A stretch of 64,000 nt of DNA from JAZKIX01 sp040384645 (GCA_040384645.1 JAZKIX010000010.1:1-64000); one strand, 5' to 3'. Counted from the stretch's first letter, positions 16,688 through 25,726 are shown. Translations and numbers: made by a program. The notes: a model not told the origin generated them from the sequence alone.

Positions 16688-18937
16688 ATGGTTTCAAGCG
16701 CTTCAATCTATAGCGAATCGCACGACTCGCTCACCGTCGGCCTCAATCCGGCGGACGGCTTGCGGGTGCACGAGGCATTGGCTTTCGTGACCCCGATGTA
16801 TTTGGGCAAACTGGTGCCGACCGGGCAGGATGCGTTGGCGTTTTCGCAAGCGGTCGCCATCACATTGGCCTCGATCAAGGCTGACGCGCCAACCCGGATT
16901 GCCGGCTTGCTATTCGAATTGCCCTTTACCGACCCCAAGGCGGCGGAAGGGATTGAAGCGCGTTTCGGTAAGGAAGTAGTCGATCTGGTGACCGGGGTGC
17001 GGCAGTTGCTGCGACTCGGTGCCTTGACCTTTCCGCAGTCCGATATCGGGCGCGGCAAGAATGCTGCACAGCAAACCGTGGCGCAGGTGGAAACTTTGCG
17101 CAAGATGTTGCTGGCGATGGCCTCTGACATGCGTGTGGTGCTGGTGCGCCTGGCTTCGCGGGTAACCACCTTGCGTTATTTTGCCGAGAACAAGCTGCAA
17201 AACGAGATGACCTTGCGCTACGCGCGCGAAACCTTCGACCTGTACGCGCCGTTGGCCAACCGGCTCGGAATCTGGCAACTGAAGTGGGAGCTGGAAGACC
17301 TGTCCTTCCGTTTCACCGAGCCGGAAGCCTACAAGCGTATCGCCAAGATGCTGGAAGAAAAGCGTATGGAGCGCGAAAGCTTTGTTGAAAGCGCCATCGT
17401 CCGCTTGCGTACCGAGCTATCCGAAGCTGGTATCAAGGCCGAAGTGTTCGGTCGCCCCAAACATATTTACAGCATTTGGAGCAAGATGCGCGGCAAGGAA
17501 CTCGACTTTTCTGAACTGTACGATGTGCGCGCCTTCCGTGTCATCGTTGAGGATATCAAGACCTGCTACGCCGTGCTCGGCATCGTCCACAATATCTGGA
17601 CCCCGATCCCGAAAGAGTTCGACGATTACATCTCGCGCCCCAAGGCCAACGGTTATCAATCGCTGCACACGGTCGTAGTGGCCGAAGATGGCCGCGCGCT
17701 GGAGGTGCAGATCCGCACCGATGAGATGCACCGCTTCGCCGATTACGGCGTGGCTGCGCACTGGCGCTACAAAGAAAGCGGCGGCTCCAATTTTTCCGGT
17801 CAGAAATACGATGAAAAAATCGCCTGGCTACGACAATTGCTGGCCTGGAAAAACGAGGTCGCCGATGCCGTGGTCGGCACCGAAGAAAGCCGCCGCGAGT
17901 GGGTCGAAAAGCTGCAATCGGCCACCCTGGACGACCGCATCTTTGTCTTGACGCCGCAAGCGCGTGTACTCGAATTGCCGGTCGGCTCGACCCCGATTGA
18001 CTTCGCCTACCATCTGCACAGCGACGTCGGCCATCGCTGCCGTGGCGCCAAGATCGACGGCGTCATGGTGCCGCTGAATACTCCCCTGAAAAACGCGCAA
18101 ACCGTCGAAATCATCACCGCCAAGGGCGCCCCCGGCAGCGCCGGCCCGTCACGCGACTGGCTCAGTCCCGGCTTCGTCGTCAGCTCACGCACCCGCGCCA
18201 AAATCCGCGCCTGGTTCCACGCCATCGACCAGCAAACCACGCTCGCCGATGGCCGCGCCGCAGTCGAAAAAACCCTGCAGCGTGAGGGAAAAACCGCCGT
18301 CAACCTGGAAGACCTGGCGCATAAACTCGGCTTCGCCAAGATCGAAGAATTATTCCTGTCGGTCGGCAAAGACGAATTCAGCCTGCGCCAGATCGAACAC
18401 GTCTTGCATGGCGACGTCAATGCCAAGGACGCCGAACCCGACGACGCCGTCGTACTCAACAAGAGCCGCGCATCGAGCGTGATCCAGGGCGCCAAATCGG
18501 GCGTGTTGGTAGTCGGCACCGACGGCCTCATGACGCAACTGGCACGCTGCTGTAAACCGGCGCCGCCGGACGATATCGTCGGCTTCATTACCCGCGGCAA
18601 AGGGGTTTCGATCCATCGCTCCAATTGCAAAAACTTTGGCGAAATGCGCAAGAAAGCACCCGAGCGCGTGATCCCGACCACTTGGGGCAGGGCCGGAATG
18701 GATACGGTGTATCCGGTCGATATATTTGTCACCGCCAGCGACCGCCAGGGTTTGCTGCGCGATATTTCAGAAATTTTTTCCCGCGAAAAAATTAACGTGA
18801 TCGGCGTCAATACCCAAAGCGCCAAAGGCCAGGCCCGCATGGCCTTCACCGCCGAAATCGGCTCGACCGCACAATTGCAAAAAGCGCTGGGCGTGATTCG
18901 GGAGGTGCAGGGCGTGCAGGAAGCGAGGAGGCAGTGA
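16688..18937 (+). CDS. relA: (p)ppGpp synthetase RelA
   Basis: This 749-residue stringent-response enzyme transfers pyrophosphate from ATP to GTP or GDP when uncharged tRNA enters the ribosome. The N-terminal hydrolase domain lacks the HD catalytic pair (LLFELPF at 74-80), and the synthetase carries the acidic EFDD signature (310-313). Both mark monofunctional RelA rather than SpoT. TGS (about 415-480), a Cys-containing zinc-finger-like region (RCCKPAPPDD, HRSNC) and a C-terminal ACT domain (about 675-749) follow. The start lies 5 nt after the RidA stop. A 10-N gap begins 17 nt after the stop. Confidence 0.92.
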   Translation: MVSSASIYSESHDSLTVGLNPADGLRVHEALAFVTPMYLGKLVPTGQDALAFSQAVAITLASIKADAPTRIAGLLFELPFTDPKAAEGIEARFGKEVVDLVTGVRQLLRLGALTFPQSDIGRGKNAAQQTVAQVETLRKMLLAMASDMRVVLVRLASRVTTLRYFAENKLQNEMTLRYARETFDLYAPLANRLGIWQLKWELEDLSFRFTEPEAYKRIAKMLEEKRMERESFVESAIVRLRTELSEAGIKAEVFGRPKHIYSIWSKMRGKELDFSELYDVRAFRVIVEDIKTCYAVLGIVHNIWTPIPKEFDDYISRPKANGYQSLHTVVVAEDGRALEVQIRTDEMHRFADYGVAAHWRYKESGGSNFSGQKYDEKIAWLRQLLAWKNEVADAVVGTEESRREWVEKLQSATLDDRIFVLTPQARVLELPVGSTPIDFAYHLHSDVGHRCRGAKIDGVMVPLNTPLKNAQTVEIITAKGAPGSAGPSRDWLSPGFVVSSRTRAKIRAWFHAIDQQTTLADGRAAVEKTLQREGKTAVNLEDLAHKLGFAKIEELFLSVGKDEFSLRQIEHVLHGDVNAKDAEPDDAVVLNKSRASSVIQGAKSGVLVVGTDGLMTQLARCCKPAPPDDIVGFITRGKGVSIHRSNCKNFGEMRKKAPERVIPTTWGRAGMDTVYPVDIFVTASDRQGLLRDISEIFSREKINVIGVNTQSAKGQARMAFTAEIGSTAQLQKALGVIREVQGVQEARRQ

Positions 18938-18954
18938 GAGGGTGACGTTTGAGT

Positions 18955-18964
18955 NNNNNNNNNN
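18955..18964. other. Assembly gap (10 N) after relA
   Basis: Ten N between relA and the small split gene. With the gap at 19303 it leaves a contig piece of only 338 nt between the two, so order and orientation here depend on the scaffolding. Confidence 0.95.
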
Positions 18965-18992
18965 GTAAGGGCCGTCGTGTCTGAATTGATTG

Positions 18993-19540
18993 CTAGCCGC
19001 CCCGGCACGGACCAATACCATAGCGCCGGGCAGACAAATCCCCAAATACCACAGCGATGCTGTCTTGTTGGAAAGTCAGCGCACATTTACGTAGCTCGGA
19101 TGCGCAGAGGAACACCTGATAGCTGCTTTCGAAAATTAGTTCAATCTCTTGGGGAAACCAGACTTTTGGTTCGTTGGCGTACCCTGACCAACTCCAGTGA
19201 ATTTTAGTACCAACGATTTTCTGCCCAATGAGCGATGCCCAACTTGGATGGTTTGTTAGGTCTTCAATATTTGTTGTGTTCACCTCCTCGGTGAGCGAAG
19301 TGNNNNNNNNNNTACACCGTACTGCCAGAAACGATCGCTCCAGATGACGCCAAACACATCACCTGAGCGCATCTCCATATCCAAGCCATAGTCAATGGAG
19401 TGACACCCTACCTCTTCCGTCCAGGCAATCGGTTTCTCGTCGCCTATGCTGACGCCAAAGTAGCGAACGGCGGCAAGCTCGTGGTCGACCATGCACTTAA
19501 CAGCTCTGGAGAATTTGTGATGCTCGTCGGTAAGTTCCAT
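18993..19540 (-). CDS. Small protein of unknown function, split by an assembly gap
   Basis: Two frames that look like separate small genes are probably one. The N-terminal part (from ATG 19540) reads MELTDEHHKFSRAV through FWQYGV and runs into the 10-N gap at 19303-19312. On the other side, a frame with no stop up to the gap reads TSLTEEVNTTNIEDL, then HPSWASLIGQKI, HWSWSG and RRYGIGP, ending at 18993. The joined protein would be about 175-180 residues, with the layout of a cytoplasmic protein family I recall only as hypothetical (VRYF, HSLDFGLE, LIGQ, WSW, RYxxGP landmarks). Function is unknown; an immunity-type role is possible but unproven. Confidence 0.55.
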
Positions 19541-19690
19541 AGGCGGTTAACGTTGGAGGTAAGCGGCTAAGGTGCACTGGCGATTGAAGAAACCAGCCAC
19601 GCCGGTTCCGCTATCCCGCTTGGCCGAAGGATTAGCCGCACATAATACGGTTATTTGTTTTTTTCTGAAGACCGTAAGTCGTAATAAATA

Positions 19691-19812
19691 GGTAGGGCGT
19701 CAATAGCGTAGCGTATTGCGCCGCATGTAAATTTGGCCATACGGCGCTACCGGTACCGCTACCGCCTACGTCCTTGGGAATCATAGAGACACGGCATGCC
19801 GTGCCCCTACGT
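19691..19812. repeat. Cluster of REP-like palindromes
   Basis: Three overlapping or adjacent palindromes. GGCGTCAATA/TATTGCGCC lies within 19695-19722. GCGCCGCATG/CATACGGCGC lies within 19718-19747. A degenerate copy of the 13703 palindrome (CACGGCATGCCGTGCCCCTACG, right arm intact, left arm mutated) lies at 19790-19811. No gene overlaps them. They look like non-autonomous REP-type repeats accumulating in a spacer. Confidence 0.55.
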
Positions 19813-19882
19813 TAATGCAAGACTTGGGACTTTTGGAGGCCGTCACAGTGGACTAAATAGTTAACCGATTTTTAAATAAATT

Positions 19883-19960
19883 GGGGGTATATCGAAAAAT
19901 AATGCCTCTCCCGCAGGTATTTAGGGCAGCTTTAAAAATACTGTGTGGAGTATTATTTTC
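19883..19960 (+). repeat. Dispersed 75-bp intergenic repeat, copy 5
   Basis: Starts GGGGGTATATCGAAAAATAA, has CTCCCGCAGGTAT and ends AAAAATACTGTGTGGAGTATT, a clear hairpin. It lies in a spacer downstream of the minus-strand gene that ends at 20006. Confidence 0.8.
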
Positions 19961-20005
19961 CTCCGCAGGACTAAATCAGGGCCATTGATGGCTGCCAGCG
20001 CACCG

Positions 20006-20503
20006 TCAATGCGCGTCAATCACCTTCAACATTTCAAGTACAGCCGCTTCGGGGAAAGCCCGCAACTTGCGTTGTGTCATGCCTTCTTCTGGATAGTCCA
20101 CACTGACTTTAATCTCATTTTCCTTGATAAATTCAACGTAACGGTATTGGTCCGAGAAAAGATCCCGCCGGAATACGATGGTGTTGAAGTCGCCGCGCGT
20201 AATGTCGCAACTGATATTCCATTGCCGGTTTCCATCCGGGCCGGGGTCGGGATTGAGGTAGAGCTGGAATCCGGGCAATTTGAAACAGGGACTGTTGTTG
20301 TACATATTCGAATAAACGCAGCGCTCGCCGCCGGCGATGATGAATTTTTTAATCCGGTCCAGATTGGTTTTGTTCAAGATAGGCTCGGATGCGGATTGCG
20401 AGATGAGTTCCATAGGCGCTGGTCGAGGGGCTGCAATGCTGTTGAACGGGGCAAGTAGAAGCAACAGGGGAAAGACCAATGTGAAATATTTTGCGTGTTT
20501 CAT
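20006..20503 (-). CDS. Exported protein of unknown function
   Basis: This 165-residue protein has a clear Sec signal peptide (1-25, LVFPLLLLLAPFNSIAA). The mature part has three or four cysteines (CVYSN, CFKLPG, ISCDIT), suggesting disulfides, and is otherwise charged and mixed alpha/beta. I do not recognise the family. It stands between dispersed repeat copies 5 and 6, with no partner gene in the same operon except possibly the CDF transporter upstream, from which it is separated by repeat copy 6. Confidence 0.65.
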   Translation of the reverse strand: MKHAKYFTLVFPLLLLLAPFNSIAAPRPAPMELISQSASEPILNKTNLDRIKKFIIAGGERCVYSNMYNNSPCFKLPGFQLYLNPDPGPDGNRQWNISCDITRGDFNTIVFRRDLFSDQYRYVEFIKENEIKVSVDYPEEGMTQRKLRAFPEAAVLEMLKVIDAH

Positions 20504-20549
20504 AAGGTTGAGCCTTTACCCGGCAATCTGGAAACATCGTAAAAATGAA

Positions 20550-20623
20550 GGGGTATAGCCGTAAACCGTACCCTACCCGCTGGTATTTGTTGGGACTTTA
20601 AAAATACTACATAGAGTATTTTA
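20550..20623 (+). repeat. Dispersed 75-bp intergenic repeat, copy 6
   Basis: Starts GGGGTATAGCCGTAAAC, has CTACCCGCTGGTATTTG and ends AAAATACTACATAGAGTATTTT, a perfect 8-bp stem. Its end is only 3 nt from the stop codon of the CDF transporter on the minus strand. Confidence 0.8.
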
Positions 20624-20626
20624 AGA

Positions 20627-21562
20627 TCAATGATGATGGTCCACCATACCTTTGACCTCTGCCTGTAATGTCACGTGATCGATGCCGTGCGTGTCCAGCA
20701 GCATGGCGCGAATCGATTGCAAGACCTGGGGCCATTCATGGATATCGCCGATTTCAATATGGCCGATCAGGGCGGGCTGGCCGGGCGACATTTCCCACAC
20801 ATGCAGATCGTGGACTGACAGCACACCTTTGATCGCTTCCAGGTCGGTGCCGACCTTCAGGTAATCGATGTGGTGCGGCACGCCTTCCATTAAAAAATGG
20901 TAAGACTCGCGCAAGATGCCGATGGTCGATTTCAAGATGAGCAGCGATACCAAGATCGACAGCAAGGGATCGATCGGCATCCAGCCGGTCAGATAAATCA
21001 CCGCGCCCGCTGCCAGTGCCGCAATCGACCCGAGCAAATCGCCCATGACGTGGACCAGTGCCGCTTTGCTATTGAGGCTGTGCTTGTCGTGCGACAGCAC
21101 CCAAGCCACCACCAGATTGACTACCAAGCCGATGCCAGCCACGATGAAGACGGCTTCGCCGCGCACCATTTCCGGCTTGGCAAAACGTTGAACTGCTTCA
21201 AAACAAATCCACGCCACTACGGCCAGCATCGCCAGCCCATTGATGAATGCGGCCAGTGCCTCGGCCCGGCCAAAGCCGAAGGAATGCTTGGCCGATGGCG
21301 GACGTTTGGCGATGATTTGCGCCAGCAGCGCTAGCCCAAGCGCCGCAGCATCGGTCACCATGTGGCCGGCATCGGAAATAAGCGCCAGTGAGTTGGACCA
21401 AATGCCGGCGATCACTTCGACACAGGCAAAGCCAAGTGTGAGTACCACAGCCCAACCCAGAATTGCCAGGCTGCGATTCTCAAAAGAATGGCTGTGCTTG
21501 GCGTCGCCGGCCCGATGTTCATGCAAGTGATCGGAGGCGGTTACTGACGAATGTTTTGACAT
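20627..21562 (-). CDS. CDF-family metal cation exporter (CzcD/ZitB-like)
   Basis: This 311-residue inner-membrane protein exchanges divalent metal (usually zinc, sometimes Co or Cd) for protons. It has a His-rich N-terminus (HLHEHRAGDAKHSHS), six membrane segments, the metal-site motifs SDAGHMVTDAAALG (TM2) and HVMGDLLGS (TM5), the FGFGRAEALAAF signature and a cytoplasmic C-terminal domain ending in HHH. The HD/HD metal-site pattern fits zinc. It is the last gene before repeat copy 6, which starts 3 nt after the stop. Confidence 0.9.
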   Translation of the reverse strand: MSKHSSVTASDHLHEHRAGDAKHSHSFENRSLAILGWAVVLTLGFACVEVIAGIWSNSLALISDAGHMVTDAAALGLALLAQIIAKRPPSAKHSFGFGRAEALAAFINGLAMLAVVAWICFEAVQRFAKPEMVRGEAVFIVAGIGLVVNLVVAWVLSHDKHSLNSKAALVHVMGDLLGSIAALAAGAVIYLTGWMPIDPLLSILVSLLILKSTIGILRESYHFLMEGVPHHIDYLKVGTDLEAIKGVLSVHDLHVWEMSPGQPALIGHIEIGDIHEWPQVLQSIRAMLLDTHGIDHVTLQAEVKGMVDHHH

Positions 21563-21711
21563 GGAAATTGAATGTGGATGATCGGGTTGGCTGGCTTAAT
21601 GAAGTTGCAGGCCGGTCAGCGAGGTAGAATTATCCGCTAAATCGCGCTGGCGGTTTTCATTCGGTTTTCAGACAAGTTTTATTTTGTCTCTATTCAATCT
21701 GTAATCGACCC

Positions 21712-22515
21712 ATGCCAAAATTCGCCGCCAATCTGAGCATGATGTACACCGAATATCCGTTTTTGGATACGCAGCAGACGGATCGTTTTGCCGCTGCGGC
21801 GGCCGATGGCTTCGTCGGTATCGAGTTTCTTTTTCCGTACGATTTTGCGCCTGAAGCCATCAAGGACAGGCTGGACAAGCATGGCTTGAGCCAAGTGCTA
21901 TTTAATTGCCCGCCCGGCGATTGGGTGGCAGGCGAGCGTGGTTTGGCTTGTTTGCCCGGCCGGGAAAATGAATTCAAGCGCGGTATCGAAACCGCGTTGG
22001 CCTATGCCGATGTGCTTGGCAACCGATGCTTGCATGTAATGGCGGGCTTGTTGCCGCTTGGGCAGTCGCGTGATCGCTATCAGGATATTTATCTGTCCAA
22101 TCTTGCTTACGCCGCGCAGCAAGCGGCCAGTCATGGCATCACGATCTTGATTGAGCCGATCAATACGCGCGATATGCCAGGGTATTTTCTATATCGGCAA
22201 GAGGATGCACACGCAATCTGCCAACAAATCGGCGCGGCTAATGTCAAGGTGCAATTCGATATCTATCACTGCCAAATCATGCAAGGCGATCTGGCCAGCA
22301 CCATGAGCCGCGATATTGCGGGTATAGGCCATATACAAATTGCTGGCGTGCCGGGGCGACATGAGCCGGATCAAGGTGAGATTAATTACCCCTACTTGTT
22401 TAATTTGATGGATGAACTGGATTACGCTGGCTGGGTCGGTTGCGAATACCGCCCTCTTGCCGGGACTTCAGCTGGACTTGGCTGGCTAAACCCTTGGCTT
22501 TTAGCAAAGGCATGA
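21712..22515 (+). CDS. Hydroxypyruvate isomerase family protein (Hyi/OtnI-like)
   Basis: A 267-residue TIM-barrel sugar isomerase of the xylose-isomerase-like superfamily. Visible features are PKFAANLSMMYTEYPFLD at the start, the metal/substrate segments ILIEPINTRDMPGYF, VKVQFDIYHCQIMQGD and IGHIQIAGVPGRHEPDQGEINY, and the closing GCEYRPL. This pattern fits Hyi (hydroxypyruvate to tartronate semialdehyde, glyoxylate pathway) or OtnI (2-oxo-tetronate isomerase). No glyoxylate or tetronate genes are adjacent, so the choice stays open. A tRNA gene follows. Confidence 0.82.
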   Translation: MPKFAANLSMMYTEYPFLDTQQTDRFAAAAADGFVGIEFLFPYDFAPEAIKDRLDKHGLSQVLFNCPPGDWVAGERGLACLPGRENEFKRGIETALAYADVLGNRCLHVMAGLLPLGQSRDRYQDIYLSNLAYAAQQAASHGITILIEPINTRDMPGYFLYRQEDAHAICQQIGAANVKVQFDIYHCQIMQGDLASTMSRDIAGIGHIQIAGVPGRHEPDQGEINYPYLFNLMDELDYAGWVGCEYRPLAGTSAGLGWLNPWLLAKA

Positions 22516-22574
22516 GATTTTTGCTTTGATGGGCTAGCGAGAACGCTAATTTGTCGTTATACTTGCGCCTCTTT

Positions 22575-22651
22575 AGGGGGTTAGCTCAGCTGGTTAGAGC
22601 GCTTCGTTGACATCGAAGAGGTCGTTGGTTCGATTCCAATACTCCCTACCA
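22575..22651 (+). tRNA. tRNA-Val (GAC)
   Basis: A 77-nt cloverleaf with acceptor AGGGGGT/ACTCCCT (one G-T pair), D-arm TTAGCTCAGCTGGTTAGAG, anticodon stem CTTCG/CGAAG with loop TTGACAT (anticodon GAC at 22609-22611), T-arm with GGTTCGATTCC, and an encoded CCA end at 22649-22651. GAC reads valine codons GUC and GUU. A terminator follows at 22788. Confidence 0.95.
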
Positions 22652-22787
22652 TGATTCTTGATTTGCAGTGTTTTGCATCTCACTAAGAGCGAGAAAGGCA
22701 ACCCGGTTATGACACCGCGAACTACCACTAATCTGGTGTGCGAGCGACATTAGTCGGGACTTTTTTCGTTATTTGATTTTGAAAAAA

Positions 22788-22812
22788 AGCGCGGCTAGTC
22801 CGCGCTTTTTTT
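22788..22812 (+). terminator. Rho-independent terminator after tRNA-Val
   Basis: Arms AGCGCGG and CCGCGCT around a 5-nt loop (ctagt), followed by a run of seven T, with seven A before the stem. It lies 137 nt after the tRNA and 75 nt before thrS. It may end the tRNA transcript or act as a leader attenuator of thrS. Confidence 0.85.
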
Positions 22813-22886
22813 CGTCTGCATTTTAATTTTCTAATTTTTCTTCCGGTGTTTGGCATCCTAAAACACCCCTTGATTTGGAGATCAGC

Positions 22887-24794
22887 ATGATTTCAGTCCG
22901 ACTTCCCGATGGTTCGCAACGTCAATTCGAGGCGCCCACGACCGTGGCGCAAGTGGCAGCCAGTATTGGCGCCGGCTTGGCCAAGGCTGCGCTGGCCGGC
23001 AAGGTCAATGGCAAGCTGGTCGATACCTCGTTTCTGATCGAGCAAGACATCGATCTGGCTATCGTGACCGACAAGGATGCGGACGGGTTGGAAGTCATTC
23101 GCCATTCGACTGCACATTTGCTGGCTTATGCAGTGAAGGAGTTGTTTCCTGAAGCGCAAGTGACCATCGGTCCTGTGATTGAAAACGGCTTTTTCTACGA
23201 TTTCTCGTACAAGCGCCCATTCACACCTGAAGATTTGGTGGCGATCGAAAAGAAAATGGGCGAGCTGGCTAAAAAAGACGAGCCGGTGTCGCGCAAAGTG
23301 TTGCCACGCGACGAAGCGGTAGCCTATTTCAAGTCCATCGGCGAAGCTTATAAAGCCGAAATCATCGAATCGATTCCTGCTGACCAAGATGTCTCACTCT
23401 ATACAGAAGGTAAATTTACCGATCTGTGCCGTGGCCCGCACGTGCCATCGACTGGCAAGTTGAAAATATTCAAGCTGATGAAGTTAGCCGGTGCTTACTG
23501 GCGCGGCGATTCCAAGAATGAAATGCTCCAGCGGGTTTATGGTACGGCTTGGGCTAAGAAAGAGGATCAGGAAACCTATTTGTTCATGCTGGAAGAGGCG
23601 GAGAAACGCGATCACCGTAAGCTGGGTCGCGCGCTTGATTTATTTCATTTCCAGGAAGAAGCGCCAGGACTGATTTTTTGGCATCCCAAAGGCTGGACCG
23701 TATGGCAGCAAGTTGAACAATACATGCGCCGCGTTTATCAGGAAACTGGTTATCAGGAAGTAAAGGCACCGCAGATCTTGGATCGCAGCCTGTGGGAAAA
23801 AACCGGGCACTGGGAAAATTATCGCGACAATATGTTCGTCACGGAGTCGGAAAGCCGCTCCTACGCGCTGAAGCCGATGAATTGCCCCGGCCACATCCAA
23901 ATTTTCAATAACGACTTGCGCAGCTATCGCGATTTGCCATTGCGTTACGGCGAATTTGGCCAATGCCATCGTAATGAACCATCCGGTGCCTTGCACGGCA
24001 TGATGCGTGTGCGTGGTTTCACGCAGGACGATGGTCATATTTTTTGTACCGAAGAGCAGATTGCAGCCGAAGTGAAGGCTTTTCATACGCAGGCGATGGA
24101 GGTCTATACCGCGTTTGGCTTTGCCAATATCGATGTCAAACTTGCATTGCGTCCTGATAGCCGTATCGGCAGTGAAGAAAGTTGGGATCTAGCCGAGGAA
24201 ACCCTGCGTGCCGGCTTGCGTGCTTGCGATGTGAGCTGGACCGAATTGCCGGGTGAAGGCGCGTTTTACGGGCCCAAGATTGAGTATCATTTAAAAGATA
24301 GTCTCGGCCGCGCCTGGCAAGTCGGCACCATGCAAATTGATCCTTCGATGCCGGGCCGTTTGGGCGCGGAATATGTATCTATTGATAATAGCCGGAAAAC
24401 GCCGGTCATGTTGCATCGCGCGATTGTCGGATCGCTAGAGCGTTTCATCGGAATCCTGATCGAGAACTACGCTGGTGCTTTCCCAATGTGGCTGGCGCCG
24501 GTGCAAATTGCCGTGCTCAATATCTCCGATGCCTCGTCGGAATACGCCCAAAACATTGCGCAAATCCTGAAGAAACAAGGGTTTAGAGTGCAAGCCGATT
24601 TGCGTAACGAGAAAATAACCTATAAAATACGCGAGCATTCGCTTCAGAAACTGCCCTACATCATCGTAGTTGGCGACAAAGAGCGCGATGCAAACACAGT
24701 GGCCGTGCGAGCGCGAGGCAATGTTGATCTGGGTGTCATGCAGATTAATACACTGGTGGAACGCCTCAAAAATGAGGTCGACACCAAAGCCTGA
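22887..24794 (+). CDS. thrS: Threonyl-tRNA synthetase
   Basis: This 635-residue class II enzyme charges tRNA-Thr. The N-terminal TGS (about 1-60) and editing domains (STAHLLAYAV with the HxxxH site; CRGPHVPSTG) are followed by the catalytic core: motif 1 around ETGYQEVKAPQI, the zinc ligands MNCPGHIQIF (Cys), the motif 2 CHRNEPSGALHGMMRVRGFTQDDGHIFC, and the motif 3 region TPVMLHRAIVGSLERFIGILIE. The anticodon-binding domain is C-terminal. I chose the ATG at 22887 because TTGGAG, 6 nt upstream, is the ribosome binding site; the in-frame TTG at 22875 lies inside that site. It heads the thrS-infC-rpmI-rplT block. Confidence 0.95.
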   Translation: MISVRLPDGSQRQFEAPTTVAQVAASIGAGLAKAALAGKVNGKLVDTSFLIEQDIDLAIVTDKDADGLEVIRHSTAHLLAYAVKELFPEAQVTIGPVIENGFFYDFSYKRPFTPEDLVAIEKKMGELAKKDEPVSRKVLPRDEAVAYFKSIGEAYKAEIIESIPADQDVSLYTEGKFTDLCRGPHVPSTGKLKIFKLMKLAGAYWRGDSKNEMLQRVYGTAWAKKEDQETYLFMLEEAEKRDHRKLGRALDLFHFQEEAPGLIFWHPKGWTVWQQVEQYMRRVYQETGYQEVKAPQILDRSLWEKTGHWENYRDNMFVTESESRSYALKPMNCPGHIQIFNNDLRSYRDLPLRYGEFGQCHRNEPSGALHGMMRVRGFTQDDGHIFCTEEQIAAEVKAFHTQAMEVYTAFGFANIDVKLALRPDSRIGSEESWDLAEETLRAGLRACDVSWTELPGEGAFYGPKIEYHLKDSLGRAWQVGTMQIDPSMPGRLGAEYVSIDNSRKTPVMLHRAIVGSLERFIGILIENYAGAFPMWLAPVQIAVLNISDASSEYAQNIAQILKKQGFRVQADLRNEKITYKIREHSLQKLPYIIVVGDKERDANTVAVRARGNVDLGVMQINTLVERLKNEVDTKA

Positions 24795-24853
24795 CCGGTA
24801 AGTCCGGAGCGCAAGAGCACGGCTTAATTATTTGATTTTTAAAGGAAATTACA

Positions 24854-25375
24854 ATAGCTACTGACAAGTCACATCGCATCAATGGCGAAATTACCGCCCC
24901 GGAAATGCGTCTAAGTGGAGTCGAGAACGAACCTTTGGGTATCGTAACTTTGGCCGAAGCCTTCCGCCTCGCGGAAGAAGCAAACGTGGATCTGGTGGAA
25001 ATCGCGCCGACCGCCCAGCCGCCGGTGTGCCGTTTGATGGATTATGGCAAGTTCAAGTATTCCGAGCAAAAAAAGGCGCACGAAGCCAAGCTGAAACAGA
25101 AAATCATCCTGGTCAAGGAAGTTAAATTCCGCCCAGGTACCGATGACGGTGACTACAACATCAAGTTGCGTAATCTGGTCAAGTTTCTGGATGACGGCGA
25201 TAAGACCAAGATCACATTGCGTTTCCGCGGACGTGAAATGGCGCATCAGGATATTGGTTTCCGCATGCTGGAACGTTTGAAAGCTGATCTGGAGCCGTAT
25301 GGCCAGGTTGAGCAGTTTCCAAAGATGGAAGGCCGCCAGATGATTATGGTGCTGGCGCCAAAGAAGAAAAAGTAA
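24854..25375 (+). CDS. infC: Translation initiation factor IF-3, AUA start
   Basis: This 173-residue factor binds the 30S subunit and rejects wrong start codons and initiator tRNAs. The frame begins ATA-GCT-ACT-GAC (M/I-ATDKSHRINGEI), with AAAGGA spaced 7 nt before the ATA. The first ATG in frame (24905) would cut off 17 conserved N-terminal residues. A non-canonical infC start (AUU in E. coli) is the known basis of IF-3 autoregulation, and AUA would serve the same purpose. The N-domain (about 10-80) and C-domain (about 90-173, ending APKKKK) are complete. Confidence 0.93.
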   Translation: MATDKSHRINGEITAPEMRLSGVENEPLGIVTLAEAFRLAEEANVDLVEIAPTAQPPVCRLMDYGKFKYSEQKKAHEAKLKQKIILVKEVKFRPGTDDGDYNIKLRNLVKFLDDGDKTKITLRFRGREMAHQDIGFRMLERLKADLEPYGQVEQFPKMEGRQMIMVLAPKKKK

Positions 25376-25528
25376 GATTCGCATGAATCGTCCAGCAATG
25401 GGCGATTTAAGCAATAGCAGCAGACTCGATTCTGCTGCAAAACAAGTGGGAGCAGGCATCTAAGTACAACAACACGTTGTCACCTGCAATCATGTTAAAA
25501 ATGGAGCTGTCCCAAGGACAGATGTGCT

Positions 25529-25726
25529 ATGCCTAAAATGAAGACAAAAAGCGCCGCTAAAAAGCGCTTTCGTGTACGTCCAGGTGGAACGGTTAAATGT
25601 GGTCATGCTTTCAAGCGCCATATCTTGACCAAGAAAACCACTAAAAATAAGCGTCAATTGCGCGGTAATACCAATGTTCATGCTCATGACGTCGCTTCTG
25701 TCATGCGTATGATGCCTACAGCTTAA
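25529..25726 (+). CDS. rpmI: Ribosomal protein bL35
   Basis: A 65-residue, strongly basic large-subunit protein starting MPKMKTKSAAKKRF with the bL35 pattern (GHAFKRHILTKKT). An AAGGAC site precedes the ATG. The 153-nt spacer after infC and the 27-nt spacer before rplT fit the conserved infC-rpmI-rplT operon, where L20 usually represses rpmI and rplT translation. I could not identify the L20 binding structure by eye. Confidence 0.96.
   Translation: MPKMKTKSAAKKRFRVRPGGTVKCGHAFKRHILTKKTTKNKRQLRGNTNVHAHDVASVMRMMPTA

Noticed and set aside
20550..20623. Calling repeat copies ordinary Rho-independent terminators
   Set aside because: The stem is A/T-only and 7-8 bp, and the other 50 bp are conserved too, which a simple terminator would not need; one copy also lies between divergent genes.
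22652..22886. T-box or leader peptide upstream of thrS
   Set aside because: No T-box bulge sequence or Thr-rich short frame was found; only a standard terminator-like hairpin is clear.
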